From Desulfobacterales bacterium (lineage in GTDB: Bacteria > Desulfobacterota > Desulfobacteria > Desulfobacterales > Desulfosalsimonadaceae), in assembly GCA_018224315.1 (NCBI GenBank), contig JAGTVF010000240.1, positions 1 to 13,051 on the forward strand: a stretch of DNA of 13,051 bases, given 5' to 3'. The notes under the pieces were generated by a model, which saw only the letters and a program-made list of their open reading frames with translations, made no database searches and was not told the DNA's origin. Made by a program: the position numbers and the translations under genes. Shown piece after piece: positions 1-6,706 of this stretch; positions within the stretch are counted from its first letter, which is position 1; each line of letters begins with the position of its first letter.

Positions 1-1092
1 ACCAAGTACCGCAAAATCGCCCTGAAGTATCATCCGGATCGCAATCCCGGTGATCAGGAAGCTGAAGAGCGATTCAAGGAAGCTGCAGAAGCCTATGAGG
101 TGCTTTCCAACCCGGAAAAGCGGCAGCTTTATGACCAGTTCGGCCATCAGGCTTTTGAAAACGGCGGCAGAGGCGGACAGGCCGGCGGATTCCGGGATTT
201 TGAGGATATTTTTTCCAGCTTTGGCGACATTTTCGAGGATTTTTTCGGATTCCGCGCCGGGGGCCGCGGGGGACAATCCCGTGCCAGGCGGGGCTCGGAT
301 CTGCGCTATGACTTAAAAATCGATTTTAACGATGCCGCCTTTGGCAGGGAAACCGAGCTGGACCTCGAGAAAATGGTGGTATGCGACGAATGCCATGGCT
401 CCGGCGCCAAGCCCGGCACCGAGGCCCGTACCTGTGATCAGTGCCGGGGTACCGGACAATTCGTGCGCAGCCAGGGCTTTTTTTCCGTTAAAAGTGTTTG
501 TCCCAAATGCCGGGGCCAGGGTACCATCATCACCGATCCGTGCCCCAAATGTCAGGGGCAGAAACAGGTGGTGGCACGCAAAAAAGTGGAATTGAAAATA
601 CCGGCCGGCGTGGACAGCGACTCCCGGCTGCGGCTGGCCGGAGAAGGCGAGCCCGGGGTCAACGGCGGTCCTCCCGGGGATCTGTACGTATTTATCCATG
701 TCAAACCCCATGAAACTTTTGAGCGCCGTGGAAACGACGTTGTCTGCAAGGTGGAGCTTTCCTTTGTTCAGGCGGCCCTGGGAGATGAAATTGTGGTGCC
801 CACGCTTACGGGGGAAGAAACCATCCAGGTGCCCAAAGGCACTCAGTACGGCGATACCATCAGCCTGACCAATTATGGAATCCCGTCTTTGCGTACGGGC
901 CTGCCCGGTGATCAGGTCGTGGAGGTGATGCTTAAAACCCCCAGAAACATGAGCAAGCGTCAGGAAGAGCTCATGCACGAGTATCTTGAGTTAGAGTCTG
1001 AGAAGCTGACATCCCGGATCAAACGGATTTTCACCAAAACCGGGGGCGGATCGGCAAAGTCTGCAAAATCAGCCAAGGCCGCCAAGTCCTGA
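1..1092 (+). CDS. dnaJ: Chaperone protein DnaJ (Hsp40), 5' end cut by window edge
   Basis: This is the DnaJ co-chaperone, which delivers unfolded clients to DnaK and stimulates its ATPase in the cytoplasm. The frame is open from base 1, and roughly the first 15-20 residues lie outside the window. Visible in order are helix II of the J domain with the HPD motif (bases 31-39), a Gly/Phe-rich stretch (about bases 160-300), and the zinc domain with four CxxC modules (CDEC, CDQC, CPKC, CPKC, about bases 379-560). The substrate-binding C-terminal beta domains follow, with [11 protein letters not shown]. The full zinc domain marks it as true DnaJ rather than CbpA. The fourth module reads CPKCQGQK instead of the usual CxxCxGxG. 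The protein ends in an unusual [13 protein letters not shown] tail. queD follows after 17 bases, so the two are probably cotranscribed. Confidence 0.97.
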   Translation, partial: TKYRKIALKYHPDRNPGDQEAEERFKEAAEAYEVLSNPEKRQLYDQFGHQAFENGGRGGQAGGFRDFEDIFSSFGDIFEDFFGFRAGGRGGQSRARRGSDLRYDLKIDFNDAAFGRETELDLEKMVVCDECHGSGAKPGTEARTCDQCRGTGQFVRSQGFFSVKSVCPKCRGQGTIITDPCPKCQGQKQVVARKKVELKIPAGVDSDSRLRLAGEGEPGVNGGPPGDLYVFIHVKPHETFERRGNDVVCKVELSFVQAALGDEIVVPTLTGEETIQVPKGTQYGDTISLTNYGIPSLRTGLPGDQVVEVMLKTPRNMSKRQEELMHEYLELESEKLTSRIKRIFTKTGGGSAKSAKSAKAAKS

Positions 1093-1096
1093 CAAA

Positions 1097-1102
1097 AGGA
1101 AT
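1097..1102 (+). promoter_or_regulatory. Ribosome binding site of queD
   Basis: The sequence AAGGAA lies about 8 bases before the ATG of queD, in the 17-base gap after the dnaJ stop. It fixes the start at 1110 and lets queD be translated from the dnaJ transcript. Confidence 0.6.
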
Positions 1103-1109
1103 TGCTCAG

Positions 1110-1487
1110 ATGTACGAACTCAAAGTGGTCAACCGGTTTGCCGCTGCTCATCAGCTGAAGATGGTCACGGAAAAATGCGAAAACCTCCATGGCCACAACT
1201 GGAAGGTGGAGCTCTTTGTGGCCGGGGAAAAATTGCAGGATTCCGGGGTGTTAATGGATTTCGGCATCATCAAGAAACGGCTCGGGGGAATCATTGACAG
1301 CCTGGATCACAAATTTTTAAACGAGCTGCCGGCCTTTGCCGATGCCAATCCCTCTTCCGAAACCATTGCCCGCTACATTGCCGATGCCTTTACCGAGCGC
1401 ATTGAGCCCGGAGAGGAGATTTTTGTCTCCCGGGTCCATGTCTGGGAGTCAGATGACGCGTGCGCGGCTTACTGGCCGCCCCGGTAG
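1110..1487 (+). CDS. queD: 6-carboxy-5,6,7,8-tetrahydropterin synthase (QueD/PTPS family)
   Basis: This 125-residue protein matches the compact QueD/6-pyruvoyl-tetrahydropterin synthase fold. QueD converts dihydroneopterin triphosphate to 6-carboxytetrahydropterin, an early step towards queuosine in tRNA. The zinc ligands are visible as His14 in AAAHQL and His27/His29 in LHGHNW. The catalytic Cys23 (KCENLHGH), the Asp66-His67 pair (SLDHKFLN) and the late Glu113 (VHVWES) are also in place, so the enzyme should be active. The match to the short bacterial form with a conserved Cys favours QueD over a eukaryotic-type PTPS. The start has a good ribosome site. The 3' end overlaps the 3' end of the opposite-strand pyrE by 19 bases. 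No other queuosine gene is in the window. Confidence 0.93.
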   Translation: MYELKVVNRFAAAHQLKMVTEKCENLHGHNWKVELFVAGEKLQDSGVLMDFGIIKKRLGGIIDSLDHKFLNELPAFADANPSSETIARYIADAFTERIEPGEEIFVSRVHVWESDDACAAYWPPR

Positions 1488-2029
1488 GCGGCCAGCAGTT
1501 CGGCGCGCGTGACAATGGAGCGGACCTCGGGCACGGCTTTTTGGATATTTTCCACTCCCCCTTCCTCGCGGTCGACCAGCAGTATCACGCAATCCACGAA
1601 AAGCCCTTCGCTGCGCGCCCTTTCTATGGCCTTCAGCGATGATCCGCCCGTGGTGGCCACATCTTCAACGATGGCCACCCGCTGTCCGGCCGACAGATCC
1701 CCCTCAATCCACTTGACAATGCCGTGGTCTTTTTGGGTTTTGCGGATGGAAAAGGCTGCAAACGGTGCGCCCCGGGTTTCTGAAATCAGGGATGCGGCCA
1801 CGGCAATGGGGTCTGCGCCGAATGTCATGCCGCCCACCGCTTCAATGGAGCGGTCTTTCAAGGCGTCAAACACAAGGTGTCCGATCAGATAAAGCCCCCG
1901 GGAACTGAGAGTGACGGGCTTGCAATTGATGTAATAATGGCTCATTTGCCCGGAGGCCAGCTTGAAAACCGGCTCTTCGGAGAATTGAAATGATTTTTTG
2001 CACAAAAGGTCAATGAGTTCGTTTTTCAT
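1469..2029 (-). CDS. pyrE: Orotate phosphoribosyltransferase
   Basis: PyrE joins orotate to PRPP to give orotidine monophosphate, the fifth step of de novo UMP synthesis. The 186-residue product has the N-terminal [16 protein letters not shown] segment typical of the family. The type I PRPP loop [14 protein letters not shown] and the mobile loop [15 protein letters not shown] are also present. I chose the ATG at 2029 because an AGGTG ribosome site lies about 7-8 bases before it. An in-frame GTG at 2038 overlaps that site and is less likely. The gene is single and faces queD tail to tail. The roughly 230-base region upstream, shared with ftsE, holds a candidate promoter and an attenuator-like hairpin, so UTP-responsive control is possible. 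Confidence 0.96.
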   Translation of the reverse strand: MKNELIDLLCKKSFQFSEEPVFKLASGQMSHYYINCKPVTLSSRGLYLIGHLVFDALKDRSIEAVGGMTFGADPIAVAASLISETRGAPFAAFSIRKTQKDHGIVKWIEGDLSAGQRVAIVEDVATTGGSSLKAIERARSEGLFVDCVILLVDREEGGVENIQKAVPEVRSIVTRAELLAAYRGGQ

Positions 2030-2130
2030 GGTCGACACCTGCTTTCCGGGCTGTTGTCAGATGTTTTGCGATGTTTTCGGGTTTCCCGGCCGGGAGAAAG
2101 AGTTGATTTCATGTGCGAATTCCGATAAAA

Positions 2131-2180
2131 ATATCCCCCACTGATTGGAAGAAGCCGCATCAAATAAGCGTCAGTGGGGG
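2131..2180 (-). terminator. Attenuator-like hairpin in the pyrE leader
   Basis: CCCCCACTGA at 2135-2144 and TCAGTGGGGG at 2171-2180 are perfect 10-bp inverted copies separated by 26 bases. Read on the minus strand, the stem is followed by ATATTTTTAT, the layout of an intrinsic terminator. Read on the plus strand no T-tract follows, so it would act only towards pyrE. No minus-strand gene lies upstream within the window, so its natural role would be attenuation in the pyrE leader. The loop is long for a terminator, and a protein-binding or purely structural role remains possible. Confidence 0.45.
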
Positions 2181-2226
2181 TGTGTCAGGAAAAACCGGAG
2201 CAGCCCTCCCTGCACGATTGAACCGA

Positions 2227-2255
2227 GCAATAACAGGAAACAGGCCTGCCGTCAA
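2227..2255 (-). promoter_or_regulatory. Candidate sigma-70 promoter for pyrE
   Basis: On the minus strand TTGACG (2255-2250) is followed after 17 bases by TATTGC (2232-2227), which is preceded by TGT as in an extended -10 element. The -35 matches five of six consensus bases and the -10 only three of six. The predicted start near 2220 would give a leader of about 190 bases that includes the attenuator-like hairpin. This is a pattern match only. Confidence 0.3.
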
Positions 2256-2263
2256 TATAAACC

Positions 2264-2980
2264 ATGATTCAAACAGACCCCCTGGACAACCGGATTATCC
2301 GCTTCTACCAGGTTTCCAAGCATTTTGGAGACAGCTGGGCCCTGCACGATCTGAGCTTTGACGTGGAGACAAACGAGTTTTTGTTTATCACCGGCCCCAG
2401 CGGTGCGGGAAAATCCACCCTGATCAAGCTGCTCTACATGGGAGAACGCATGAGCAGCGGATATGCCATTGTCGACGGCCTGAACCTCACCCGCATGCAT
2501 CGCCGGCAGATACCGGTGCTGCGCCGCAAAATCGGGGTGATTTTCCAGGATTTCAAGCTGATTGCCCATCTCAATGTTTTCCAGAACGTGGCCCTGGTCA
2601 TGGAGGCGGCCGGGTTTAAGTCCCGCACCGAGATACGCCGCCGGGTCGGGGACCTGCTGGAACTCGTGGGCCTGGCAGACCAGGCAAAGGCCTTCCCCCC
2701 GACCCTGTCTGGCGGGGAAAAGCAGCGGGCGGCCGTGGCCCGGGCCATGGTGGGCAAGCCGAAGATTATCCTGGCTGATGAGCCCACAGCGAGCCTGGAT
2801 CCGGAGGCGGCCGAAAGGGTGCTGCGGCTTTTGTGCGCCGCCCATGCCCGGGGGGCCACGGTGCTGATCACCACCCACGACCGGAATCTGATTTCCCGGT
2901 TTGACACCCGGGTGATCCGGCTGGAAGGCGGGCGGCAGGTGGCCGATGCTGCCGGAAATGCCGTTGGGGTGTGCCCATGA
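2264..2980 (+). CDS. ftsE: Cell division ATP-binding protein FtsE
   Basis: FtsE is the cytoplasmic ATPase of the FtsEX complex. FtsEX works in the divisome and gates peptidoglycan hydrolase activation across the inner membrane instead of transporting a solute. The 238-residue protein has a complete ABC ATPase: Walker A GPSGAGKST (residues 44-52), Q-loop VIFQDF, signature LSGGE (148-152), Walker B ILADEP (Asp172-Glu173) and switch His205 in TTHD. The spacing and the partner ftsX immediately downstream separate it from LolD-type ATPases. The N-terminus is about 10 residues longer than usual. The ATG at 2264 has no clear Shine-Dalgarno sequence, and I see no better start inside. The stop overlaps the ftsX start as ATGA. 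Confidence 0.96.
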   Translation: MIQTDPLDNRIIRFYQVSKHFGDSWALHDLSFDVETNEFLFITGPSGAGKSTLIKLLYMGERMSSGYAIVDGLNLTRMHRRQIPVLRRKIGVIFQDFKLIAHLNVFQNVALVMEAAGFKSRTEIRRRVGDLLELVGLADQAKAFPPTLSGGEKQRAAVARAMVGKPKIILADEPTASLDPEAAERVLRLLCAAHARGATVLITTHDRNLISRFDTRVIRLEGGRQVADAAGNAVGVCP

Positions 2981-3855
2981 TGGATATGTTTCGCCGGGCC
3001 GCGGCCGATTTTGTCCGCCACCGCTTTCTTCACGGCACCTGTTTTCTGACCATTTCCCTGGCCGTGTTTATTGTCAGCGCATTTGGCCTGTTTCTGGTCA
3101 ATGCCGGCGAGCTCATGGACGCCTGGCAGCAGGGAGTGCGGATCACCGCCTATCTTAAATCCGATATCTCCGGGCAGGAGGCGCTGGCCCTGGCCGAAGA
3201 GCTGGCGCAAAAACCGGAGGTGGCCTCGGTATCCCATGTTTCCGGAGAAGAGGGCCTTGAATGGCTAAAGGAGCAGATCGGCAGGCAGACCGATCTGCTC
3301 GCCGATCTTTCAGAAAACCCTCTGCCCGATGCCCTGGAAATCCGGCCGGAAGAGGGCCTGACCGGCGCTGATGCCTTTGATGCGCTTGCCAAATCGGTTT
3401 CCGCCCAAGCCGAAGTTGCAGACGTCGAGTACGGGCGTAACTGGCTTCAACGGTTTTACGGGATTTATAACCTGTTCCGCATGACCGCGGCCGTGATGGC
3501 GGCCCTGGTGATTTTGGCCATCATGTTTATCGGAGCCAATACGTTCCGGCTGATTCTTTATTCCCGGCAGGAGGAAATCGAGATCACCCGGATCATTGGG
3601 GCAGATGAGGCATTTGTGAAATATCCCCTTTATCTGGAGTCCATGTTGCTGGGGTTCTGCGGGGCTGTGGCGGGCCTGGCGCTTTTGTATGCCGCCTTTT
3701 TGGCGGTGATGCCGCAGGTTCCCCCCGGAGGACTGCTTCCGGTGTTTCAGATCCGGTTTCTTTCCCCGGGATGGATTTTCATGATCCTTATGGCAAGCAT
3801 GTTTGTGGGGTGGATAGGATGCTGGTTCACCGTTCGTCGATTCCTTCGCATTTAA
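2977..3855 (+). CDS. ftsX: Cell division permease-like protein FtsX
   Basis: FtsX is the membrane half of FtsEX and relays ATP hydrolysis to periplasmic hydrolase activators. The protein (292 residues from ATG 2977) shows the FtsX topology. A short cytoplasmic N-terminus is followed by TM1 at about 20-42. A large extracytoplasmic domain of about 125 residues comes next, then TM2 (169-190), TM3 (222-245) and TM4 (265-287). A cytoplasmic segment with RQEEIEITRIIGA, the coupling region contacting FtsE, lies between TM2 and TM3. I chose 2977 because ATG and the ftsE TGA form an ATGA overlap, with GGGGT upstream. A GTG at 2971 is the alternative. An 11-bp perfect inverted repeat lies inside the gene at 3271-3300. 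The 3' end overlaps the envC-like gene by 37 bases. Confidence 0.95.
   Translation: MMDMFRRAAADFVRHRFLHGTCFLTISLAVFIVSAFGLFLVNAGELMDAWQQGVRITAYLKSDISGQEALALAEELAQKPEVASVSHVSGEEGLEWLKEQIGRQTDLLADLSENPLPDALEIRPEEGLTGADAFDALAKSVSAQAEVADVEYGRNWLQRFYGIYNLFRMTAAVMAALVILAIMFIGANTFRLILYSRQEEIEITRIIGADEAFVKYPLYLESMLLGFCGAVAGLALLYAAFLAVMPQVPPGGLLPVFQIRFLSPGWIFMILMASMFVGWIGCWFTVRRFLRI
3271..3300 (+). repeat. Perfect 11-bp inverted repeat inside ftsX
   Basis: GAGCAGATCGG (3271-3281) and CCGATCTGCTC (3290-3300) are exact reverse complements around an 8-base loop. The element lies in the part of ftsX that encodes EQIGRQTDLLAD of the periplasmic domain. No T-tract follows on either strand, so it is not a terminator. 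It could shape mRNA decay or translation, or be chance. Confidence 0.6.
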
Positions 3856-5231
3856 GTCTGATTGTATTCTGTCTGGCTGCGGTTGTTGCCGCGGCCCCGG
3901 CATACGGCAGCCGGCTGCAGCAGTATGCGGTGGTGCAGGTCGACAGATTAAACGTGCGCGCGGCGCCGGACATGGACGCCCGGGTTATCCGGGTGCTGGA
4001 AAAAAACCAGCGCGTTCGCGTGCTCATGGAAAAAGGCGATTGGCTGCAGGTGGCCGCCGGCGAAAGTCTGGGCTATATTTACGGCCACGCCAAATACGTG
4101 GAAAGATTCACCGAGCACCGGGTCACAGATCAAACAGATGAGGATCTGGAAGTGGCCATGGCCCGGGCACAGGAAATCGAGCGCCGTATCCGGGAAAAGC
4201 AAAAGGAGCTAAAAACGGTTTCCAGGGAAAAAACCGTGCTCACTCAAGACCTGGAAACCCTGGACCGAAAGGCGGCCCAAAACCGGCGGAAGCTTCAGTC
4301 CCTGATGAAAGAGGCTGAACAAACCGGCGCCAGAATCCGTATGCTGGAAACCGAGGCCCGGGAACTGCGCCGGGACCTGGAGCAGCGAAAGATCCATGCC
4401 AATGACCGTATCGTTGCCTTGTACAAGCTCTGCCGGCTGGGACGGATGAATCTTTTGGCAACCGCGGAATCCGCAAGCCAGTTGTTTTTGCGAAAGGCGG
4501 CCATCGAACGGGTGGTGGGCCATGATGAAGTTGTGCTCCAGCAGATGCAGGAGAAAAGACAGGACCTGGAGGACGTGCTTGCCGGTTTGCACCATGAGCG
4601 GAAAAAACAGGAGCAGGTGGTTTTGGAATACGAAGAGACGCTCACACAACTGGCCCAAAAGCGCAACCAGCGCCGGCAGATGATCGCCTCTTTGGAAAAC
4701 CGGAAATCCGAGCGGCAGCAAACCATTGAATCCCTGCGGGATGCGGCTGCGCGGCTGGAAAAAACCATATCGGCCTTAAAAACGGAAAACGAGTCAAATG
4801 CCGGGGATTTTGCTTCTCATCGGGGCTTGCTAAAGATGCCGGTTCAGGGTAAGATTACCTCCAAATTCGGAAAAACCGTAACTTCGGATTCAGGAGTAAT
4901 GAATTATTCCAATGGGCTGGAGTTGCGCTCGGCCCGGGGCACACCCGTACGGGCGGTTTTTAACGGAAAAGTGGCGTATGCCGACTGGCTCAGGGGATAC
5001 GGCCAGGTGGTGATTTTATCTCACGGCCAACACTATCATACGGTTTATGCCCACATCAGTGATCTTTTCTGCGCTCAGGGGGAAACGGTCAAAACCGGCC
5101 AGGTGATTGCCACCGTGGGAGATACCGGCTCCAGTGGCGGCCCGGCCCTTTATTTTGAGATCCGCCATCAGGGAAAGCCGGCGGATCCCCTCAAATGGAT
5201 CGATTCATCTATTCAGTCAGATAACGGATAA
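3819..5231 (+). CDS. envC: EnvC-like murein hydrolase activator with N-terminal SH3 domain
   Basis: This is a secreted FtsEX partner that would activate septal N-acetylmuramyl-L-alanine amidases. From ATG 3819 (470 residues) there is a signal peptide (about 1-30, ending APAYG), then a bacterial SH3 domain (about 35-92, with VDRLNVRAAP and GDWLQV). A long charged coiled coil follows (about 105-325), and a C-terminal M23/LytM domain (about 345-460). The LytM domain lacks the metal ligands. The HxxxD site is Ser364 and Glu368, and the HxH site is Ala443 and Tyr445 in ALYFE; only His412 in YAH remains. That pattern is EnvC-like, non-catalytic and activating. An in-frame ATG at 3771 exists, but starting at 3819 gives a clean signal peptide with GGGGTGG upstream. 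The SH3 domain is absent from E. coli EnvC. Confidence 0.92.
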   Translation: MLVHRSSIPSHLSLIVFCLAAVVAAAPAYGSRLQQYAVVQVDRLNVRAAPDMDARVIRVLEKNQRVRVLMEKGDWLQVAAGESLGYIYGHAKYVERFTEHRVTDQTDEDLEVAMARAQEIERRIREKQKELKTVSREKTVLTQDLETLDRKAAQNRRKLQSLMKEAEQTGARIRMLETEARELRRDLEQRKIHANDRIVALYKLCRLGRMNLLATAESASQLFLRKAAIERVVGHDEVVLQQMQEKRQDLEDVLAGLHHERKKQEQVVLEYEETLTQLAQKRNQRRQMIASLENRKSERQQTIESLRDAAARLEKTISALKTENESNAGDFASHRGLLKMPVQGKITSKFGKTVTSDSGVMNYSNGLELRSARGTPVRAVFNGKVAYADWLRGYGQVVILSHGQHYHTVYAHISDLFCAQGETVKTGQVIATVGDTGSSGGPALYFEIRHQGKPADPLKWIDSSIQSDNG

Positions 5232-5237
5232 AGGAGT
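5231..5237 (+). promoter_or_regulatory. Ribosome binding site of ctpA
   Basis: AAGGAGT starts at the last base of the envC-like stop codon and lies about 5-7 bases before the ctpA ATG. It is the strongest Shine-Dalgarno match in this operon and suggests that ctpA is translated more efficiently than its neighbours. Confidence 0.65.
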
Positions 5238-5242
5238 GATCA

Positions 5243-6649
5243 ATGCATTCTGAAAAAAAATCTCCCGTCCGAAAAGGGTTGCTGCTGACGCTGGCGGCCG
5301 CTGTTTTCCTGCTGGCCTCCACCGTTCACGGAGAGCTGTCAAAAGCAGATACTTATGAGGGCCTGAAACTGTTTTCCGACGTGATCGAGGAGCTGGAGAA
5401 AAATTACGTGGAACCGGTGGATACCCGGGAACTTATCGAAGAGGCCATCCACGGCATGGTCGAAAGCTTAGATCCCCATTCCACGTTCATGCCCCCGGAG
5501 GCCTTTGAAAGCCTCCAGAGTGAAACCCGGGGGGATTTCGGGGGGATCGGTATTGTGATCACAAAGGAAAGCGGCCGGTTAACGGTGGTCTCCCCCATCG
5601 AGGGCACCCCTGCCTACAAGGCGGGTATTCAGGCCAATGACGTCATTATCAAGGTGGAGGACGAATCCACCCAGGACATGATGCTGTGGGAAGCGGTCAA
5701 GCAGATGCGGGGCGAGCCCGGCACAGAACTTCAGATCACGGTGGTGCGCGAAGGCGAGGCCGAGCCCATGGAATTCACACTGGTCCGGGCCGTGATTCCC
5801 ATGGACAGCGTCCGCCATATCATTCTCCAGCCGGGCTATGGATACCTGTGGGTGACCAATTTCCGGGAAAACACCACTGATGAGGTCAAAAAGGCCCTGG
5901 CAGACCTGGAGAAAAATGCAGACCCGTTAAAGGGCCTGATTCTGGATCTGCGCGACAACCCGGGCGGACTGCTGACCCAGGCGGTTTCCCTGTCTGATCT
6001 GTTTCTGGCCGAAGGCAGAATCGTTTCCATCCGGGGACGGGACCAAAAAGAGGAAAGCGTCTACAGGGCCGAAGACGATAACCAGGAGCCCGGTTATCCC
6101 ATTGTGGTGCTGATCAACGGTGGCAGTGCAAGCGCTGCGGAAATCGTGGCCGGGGCCCTGCAGGACAACGGCCGCGGCCTGGTTCTGGGCACCACTTCCT
6201 TTGGCAAGGGCTCTGTGCAGACGGTCCGGCCCCTTCGCAACGGATACGGGCTGAAATATACAGTGGCCCGCTATTACACCCCCAAGGGGGTTTCCATCCA
6301 GGCCGACGGGATTCATCCGGACCTGGTGGTCAAACGCCGGCTGCTGGATGAAAAATCCGGAGGTTTGGATGCCCGGCGGATCAAGGAGGGCGATTTGAAA
6401 AATCATCTTCCCGGAAAAATGGAGCTTGAACAAGACGGCCAGGAGCCCGAACCTTCTGAGAACGACGGAGGGGCGGCCGGGGATGCCCAAACAGGGGATG
6501 AAACCGATGTGCAAAAACTAATGCGCCTGCGCGATTCTCTATACGAGCACAGTGATCGGAGTCCGGATGCCTTGATGCTCGATTCCCAGATCAACCGGGC
6601 TTATGAGATTTTGCGGGGATACGAGGTCTTTTCCGCCATGGGCGATTGA
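5243..6649 (+). CDS. ctpA: Carboxy-terminal processing protease CtpA (S41A family)
   Basis: CtpA is a periplasmic serine protease that trims or degrades proteins from their C-termini. The 468-residue protein begins with a signal peptide or membrane anchor (about 1-30). A short helical N-terminal region, a PDZ domain (about 97-172, starting GDFGGIGIVI) and the S41 catalytic core follow. The Ser-Lys dyad is seen as Ser297 in GGSASAAE and Lys322 in FGKGSVQ, 25 residues apart as in the family, with Gln326 behind it. The C-terminal part after about 375 is charged and variable. The gene sits 11 bases after envC, and the same envC-ctpA-yibQ order is known in other proteobacteria. Its likely targets are envelope hydrolases or lipoproteins, which is inference. 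Confidence 0.95.
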   Translation: MHSEKKSPVRKGLLLTLAAAVFLLASTVHGELSKADTYEGLKLFSDVIEELEKNYVEPVDTRELIEEAIHGMVESLDPHSTFMPPEAFESLQSETRGDFGGIGIVITKESGRLTVVSPIEGTPAYKAGIQANDVIIKVEDESTQDMMLWEAVKQMRGEPGTELQITVVREGEAEPMEFTLVRAVIPMDSVRHIILQPGYGYLWVTNFRENTTDEVKKALADLEKNADPLKGLILDLRDNPGGLLTQAVSLSDLFLAEGRIVSIRGRDQKEESVYRAEDDNQEPGYPIVVLINGGSASAAEIVAGALQDNGRGLVLGTTSFGKGSVQTVRPLRNGYGLKYTVARYYTPKGVSIQADGIHPDLVVKRRLLDEKSGGLDARRIKEGDLKNHLPGKMELEQDGQEPEPSENDGGAAGDAQTGDETDVQKLMRLRDSLYEHSDRSPDALMLDSQINRAYEILRGYEVFSAMGD

Positions 6650-6706
6650 TCCAAATTCGTTTACCGAAAACCCAGTTATCGAGAATACAGGAAGCAGCTC
6701 AGCCAG

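Noticed and set aside
313..978. 221-residue minus-strand reading frame inside dnaJ
   Set aside because: It is antisense to the well-conserved DnaJ coding sequence and its translation shows no recognisable motif.
1406..1434. Hairpin near the 3' end of queD (CCCGGAGA with TCTCCCGGG)
   Set aside because: It has a bulge, lies within coding sequence and is not followed by a T-tract on the plus strand, so it is not a convincing queD terminator.
2256..2261. TATAAA as a -10 box for ftsE
   Set aside because: Transcription would begin inside the start codon region, and no -35 box is found at a proper distance (TTGAAC is 32 bases away).
2113..2361. 82-residue plus-strand reading frame upstream of and into ftsE
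   Set aside because: It crosses the pyrE leader hairpin and overlaps ftsE in another frame. Its protein resembles no family I know and it has no ribosome site.
3771..3818. Earlier ATG for the envC-like gene
   Set aside because: It would put 16 extra polar residues before the signal peptide and overlap ftsX by 85 bases, while ATG 3819 gives a clean signal peptide.
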